Assembly: GCA_947303535.1 (NCBI GenBank) | Contig: CAMYYQ010000087.1 | Location: 1-6,030 of the forward strand | DNA: 6,030 nucleotides | Origin: an uncultured Ruminococcus sp. | GTDB lineage: Bacteria; Bacillota_A; Clostridia; Oscillospirales; Ruminococcaceae | Reading direction: 5' to 3' | In this document: positions 5,064 to 6,030 of the stretch, in pieces | Layout of the letters: every line of letters begins with the position of its first letter | Position numbering within the stretch: the stretch's first letter is position 1 | Notes under the pieces: model-generated | What the model was told of the DNA's origin: nothing | Database searches by the model: none | What the model saw: only the letters and a program-made list of their open reading frames with translations | Made by a program: the position numbers and the translations under genes

Positions 5064-5882
5064 ATGATACAGGACATATATCCGAGTAAACTGGACAACA
5101 AGTACATACCGTACACTATGACGAATGATGATACGGTCTTGTTTTTTGACACAGAGGGAAGACTCCTCGTAAATATCAGTGACGGGAATATAGTTTTCCC
5201 GAAAGGAAGCGAAATGGACGCTATAGGCAGTGTCTATGCCTTTTCAGTTGATGAAAGGAACTATTTCATCTCACTCACTCAGTTCGAGCGTTCTTTTCCC
5301 TCATTTGAGTATATGACTATACGTGAGCTCAGGGACAAGTGCAGCGGAAAGGAGCTTTTTGCAGCCTTTACTGCATATCATCTCTGGAAATGGTATTCCG
5401 ATAACATCTACTGCGGCAAGTGCGGAGAAAAGCTTGCCTTTCACGAGAGAGAACGTGCTCTGAAATGCAGCAGATGCGGAAGTACAAAATATCCGAGGAT
5501 AAATCCTGCTGTAATAGTGGGAGTTACCAAGGGTGACAGTATACTTATAACAAAGTACCGCAGCGGTTTTGCGCACAATGCCCTTGTTGCAGGCTTCACG
5601 GAGATAGGCGAGACTCTCGAACAGACCGTGGAACGCGAGGTAATGGAAGAAACAGGCGTAAAGGTAAAGAATATCAGATATTATAAGTCTCAGCCCTGGG
5701 GCATGGCTCAGGATATACTTGTGGGATTTTTCTGCGATGCGGAAGAGGACAGCGAGATACATATGGACGAAAGCGAGCTGAAATACGCAGAATGGGTGAA
5801 GCGCGAGGACGTAGTTCTCCAGCCCTACAGTCACAGTCTTACAAATGAGATGATGCAGGTATTCAAGGAAGGAAAAATATAA
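5064..5882 (+). CDS. nudC: NAD(+)/NADH diphosphatase NudC (Nudix hydrolase with zinc ribbon)
   Basis: NudC hydrolyses NAD(H) to NMN(H) and AMP; in E. coli it also removes NAD caps from RNA 5' ends. The protein has 272 residues (E. coli 257). An N-terminal domain (about 1–100) precedes a zinc ribbon with C117, C120, C135 and C138. KYPRINPAVIV (142–152) follows, as in the family. The complete Nudix box runs from G177 to V199, with E183 and REVMEETGV at 191–199 giving the metal-binding glutamates. SQPW (209–212) is the NAD(H)-specific signature just after the Nudix box; the usual following PFPxS reads GMAQD here. The start is preceded by a moderate ribosome site (AAAGGGTGG, 5051–5059). The gene has its own consensus promoter and terminator, so it is monocistronic, and is divergent from the helicase operon. 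Confidence 0.93.
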   Translation: MIQDIYPSKLDNKYIPYTMTNDDTVLFFDTEGRLLVNISDGNIVFPKGSEMDAIGSVYAFSVDERNYFISLTQFERSFPSFEYMTIRELRDKCSGKELFAAFTAYHLWKWYSDNIYCGKCGEKLAFHERERALKCSRCGSTKYPRINPAVIVGVTKGDSILITKYRSGFAHNALVAGFTEIGETLEQTVEREVMEETGVKVKNIRYYKSQPWGMAQDILVGFFCDAEEDSEIHMDESELKYAEWVKREDVVLQPYSHSLTNEMMQVFKEGKI

Positions 5883-5888
5883 CGATCT

Positions 5889-5921
5889 ATTCCCGAGATG
5901 ATCTCTCGGGAATTTGTTTGT
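5889..5921 (+). terminator. Intrinsic terminator of nudC
   Basis: ATTCCCGAGA (5889–5898) and TCTCGGGAAT (5904–5913) form a perfect 10-bp stem with a five-base loop, followed by the T-rich TTGTTTGT. It begins seven bases after the nudC stop codon. Confidence 0.88.
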
Positions 5922-5967
5922 CTACAGTTATAGATTGAACCTATAGCAAATGATAGTTCATATGTAT

Positions 5968-5996
5968 TGGACAAATAACTACCAATGTAGTATGAT
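5968..5996 (+). promoter_or_regulatory. Promoter of the next plus-strand gene
   Basis: TGGACA (5968–5973) and TATGAT (5991–5996) are 17 bp apart, a fair sigma-A promoter downstream of the nudC terminator. The start of transcription would be near 6003. An ATG with a weak ribosome site closes the window at 6028–6030. Confidence 0.55.
5977..5992. promoter_or_regulatory. Dyad operator in the promoter spacer, BlaI/MecI-like
   Basis: ACTAC (5978–5982) and GTAGT (5987–5991) form a perfect dyad around CAAT, lying between the -35 and -10 boxes and touching the -10. As I recall it, the BlaI/MecI/CopY-type operator is a TACA/TGTA dyad extended to about CTACANNTGTAG. This site matches apart from one core base (CTACC for CTACA). 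Position inside the core promoter suits a repressor. The identity of the regulator is inferred. Confidence 0.4.
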
Positions 5997-6027
5997 ATGA
6001 GTAAAGAAAAACACAGTGGTGCTTAAA

Positions 6028-6030
6028 ATG
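6028..6030 (+). CDS. Possible start codon of the next gene (rest outside window)
   Basis: The last three bases are ATG, with GTGGTG about six bases upstream as a weak ribosome site and a promoter about 30 bases further up. Nothing of the protein can be seen. Confidence 0.35.

Noticed and set aside
5301..5834. 177-codon minus-strand open frame opposite nudC
   Set aside because: It is antisense to the zinc ribbon and Nudix box of nudC, with no ribosome site or recognisable product.

Overview
The window looks like chromosomal DNA of a spore-former-type Firmicute, most likely a Clostridia member near Ruminococcus/Oscillospiraceae. The lineage is an inference. It rests on a SpoIIGA–SigE pair, strong AGGAGG-type ribosome sites, consensus sigma-A promoters, mid-range GC, and intergenic 'TTGTAGGGG + hairpin' repeats of a kind I associate with that group. 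No phage, transposase, tRNA, rRNA or CRISPR is visible.

Layout, left to right. (1) 1–757, minus: the N-terminal 252 codons of recJ, running off the left edge, with its own promoter at 797–825. (2) 844–1100: a palindromic non-coding repeat element between recJ and sigE. (3) 1102–2629, minus: the spoIIG operon, sigE preceded by spoIIGA, driven by a promoter with an abnormally long 21-bp spacer like the Spo0A-activated spoIIG promoter of Bacillus. sigG, often found next to sigE, is not here. (4) 2703–2880: a second copy of the repeat family, ending on an intrinsic terminator. (5) 2924–4762, minus: a DEAD-box RNA helicase with a DbpA-type RNA-binding domain, followed 12 bp later by a 34-residue single-span membrane protein. 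(6) 4834–5000: a third repeat copy, filling exactly the space between two divergent promoters. (7) 5064–5882, plus: nudC, an NAD(H)/Nudix pyrophosphatase with a zinc ribbon, with a consensus promoter and terminator. (8) 5914–6030: the control region and start codon of a further plus-strand gene. A dyad in the promoter spacer resembles a BlaI/MecI operator.

SpoIIGA and SigE form one functional unit: the membrane aspartic protease SpoIIGA removes the pro-peptide from pro-sigma-E in the mother cell. RecJ (DNA repair), the helicase (RNA remodelling/ribosome assembly) and NudC (NAD(H) hydrolysis and possibly NAD-cap removal from RNA) are housekeeping genes that share no pathway with it.

The most distinctive signal is in the intergenic DNA. 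All three repeat copies contain degenerate arrays with a strict 7-bp period, unit N4-TAG, that lead into a GTAGGG(G) box followed by a small hairpin. The hairpin sequence differs from copy to copy while pairing is largely kept. The arrays abut promoters or a stop codon very closely. I know heptanucleotide STRR repeats from cyanobacteria as an analogue, but cannot name this family.
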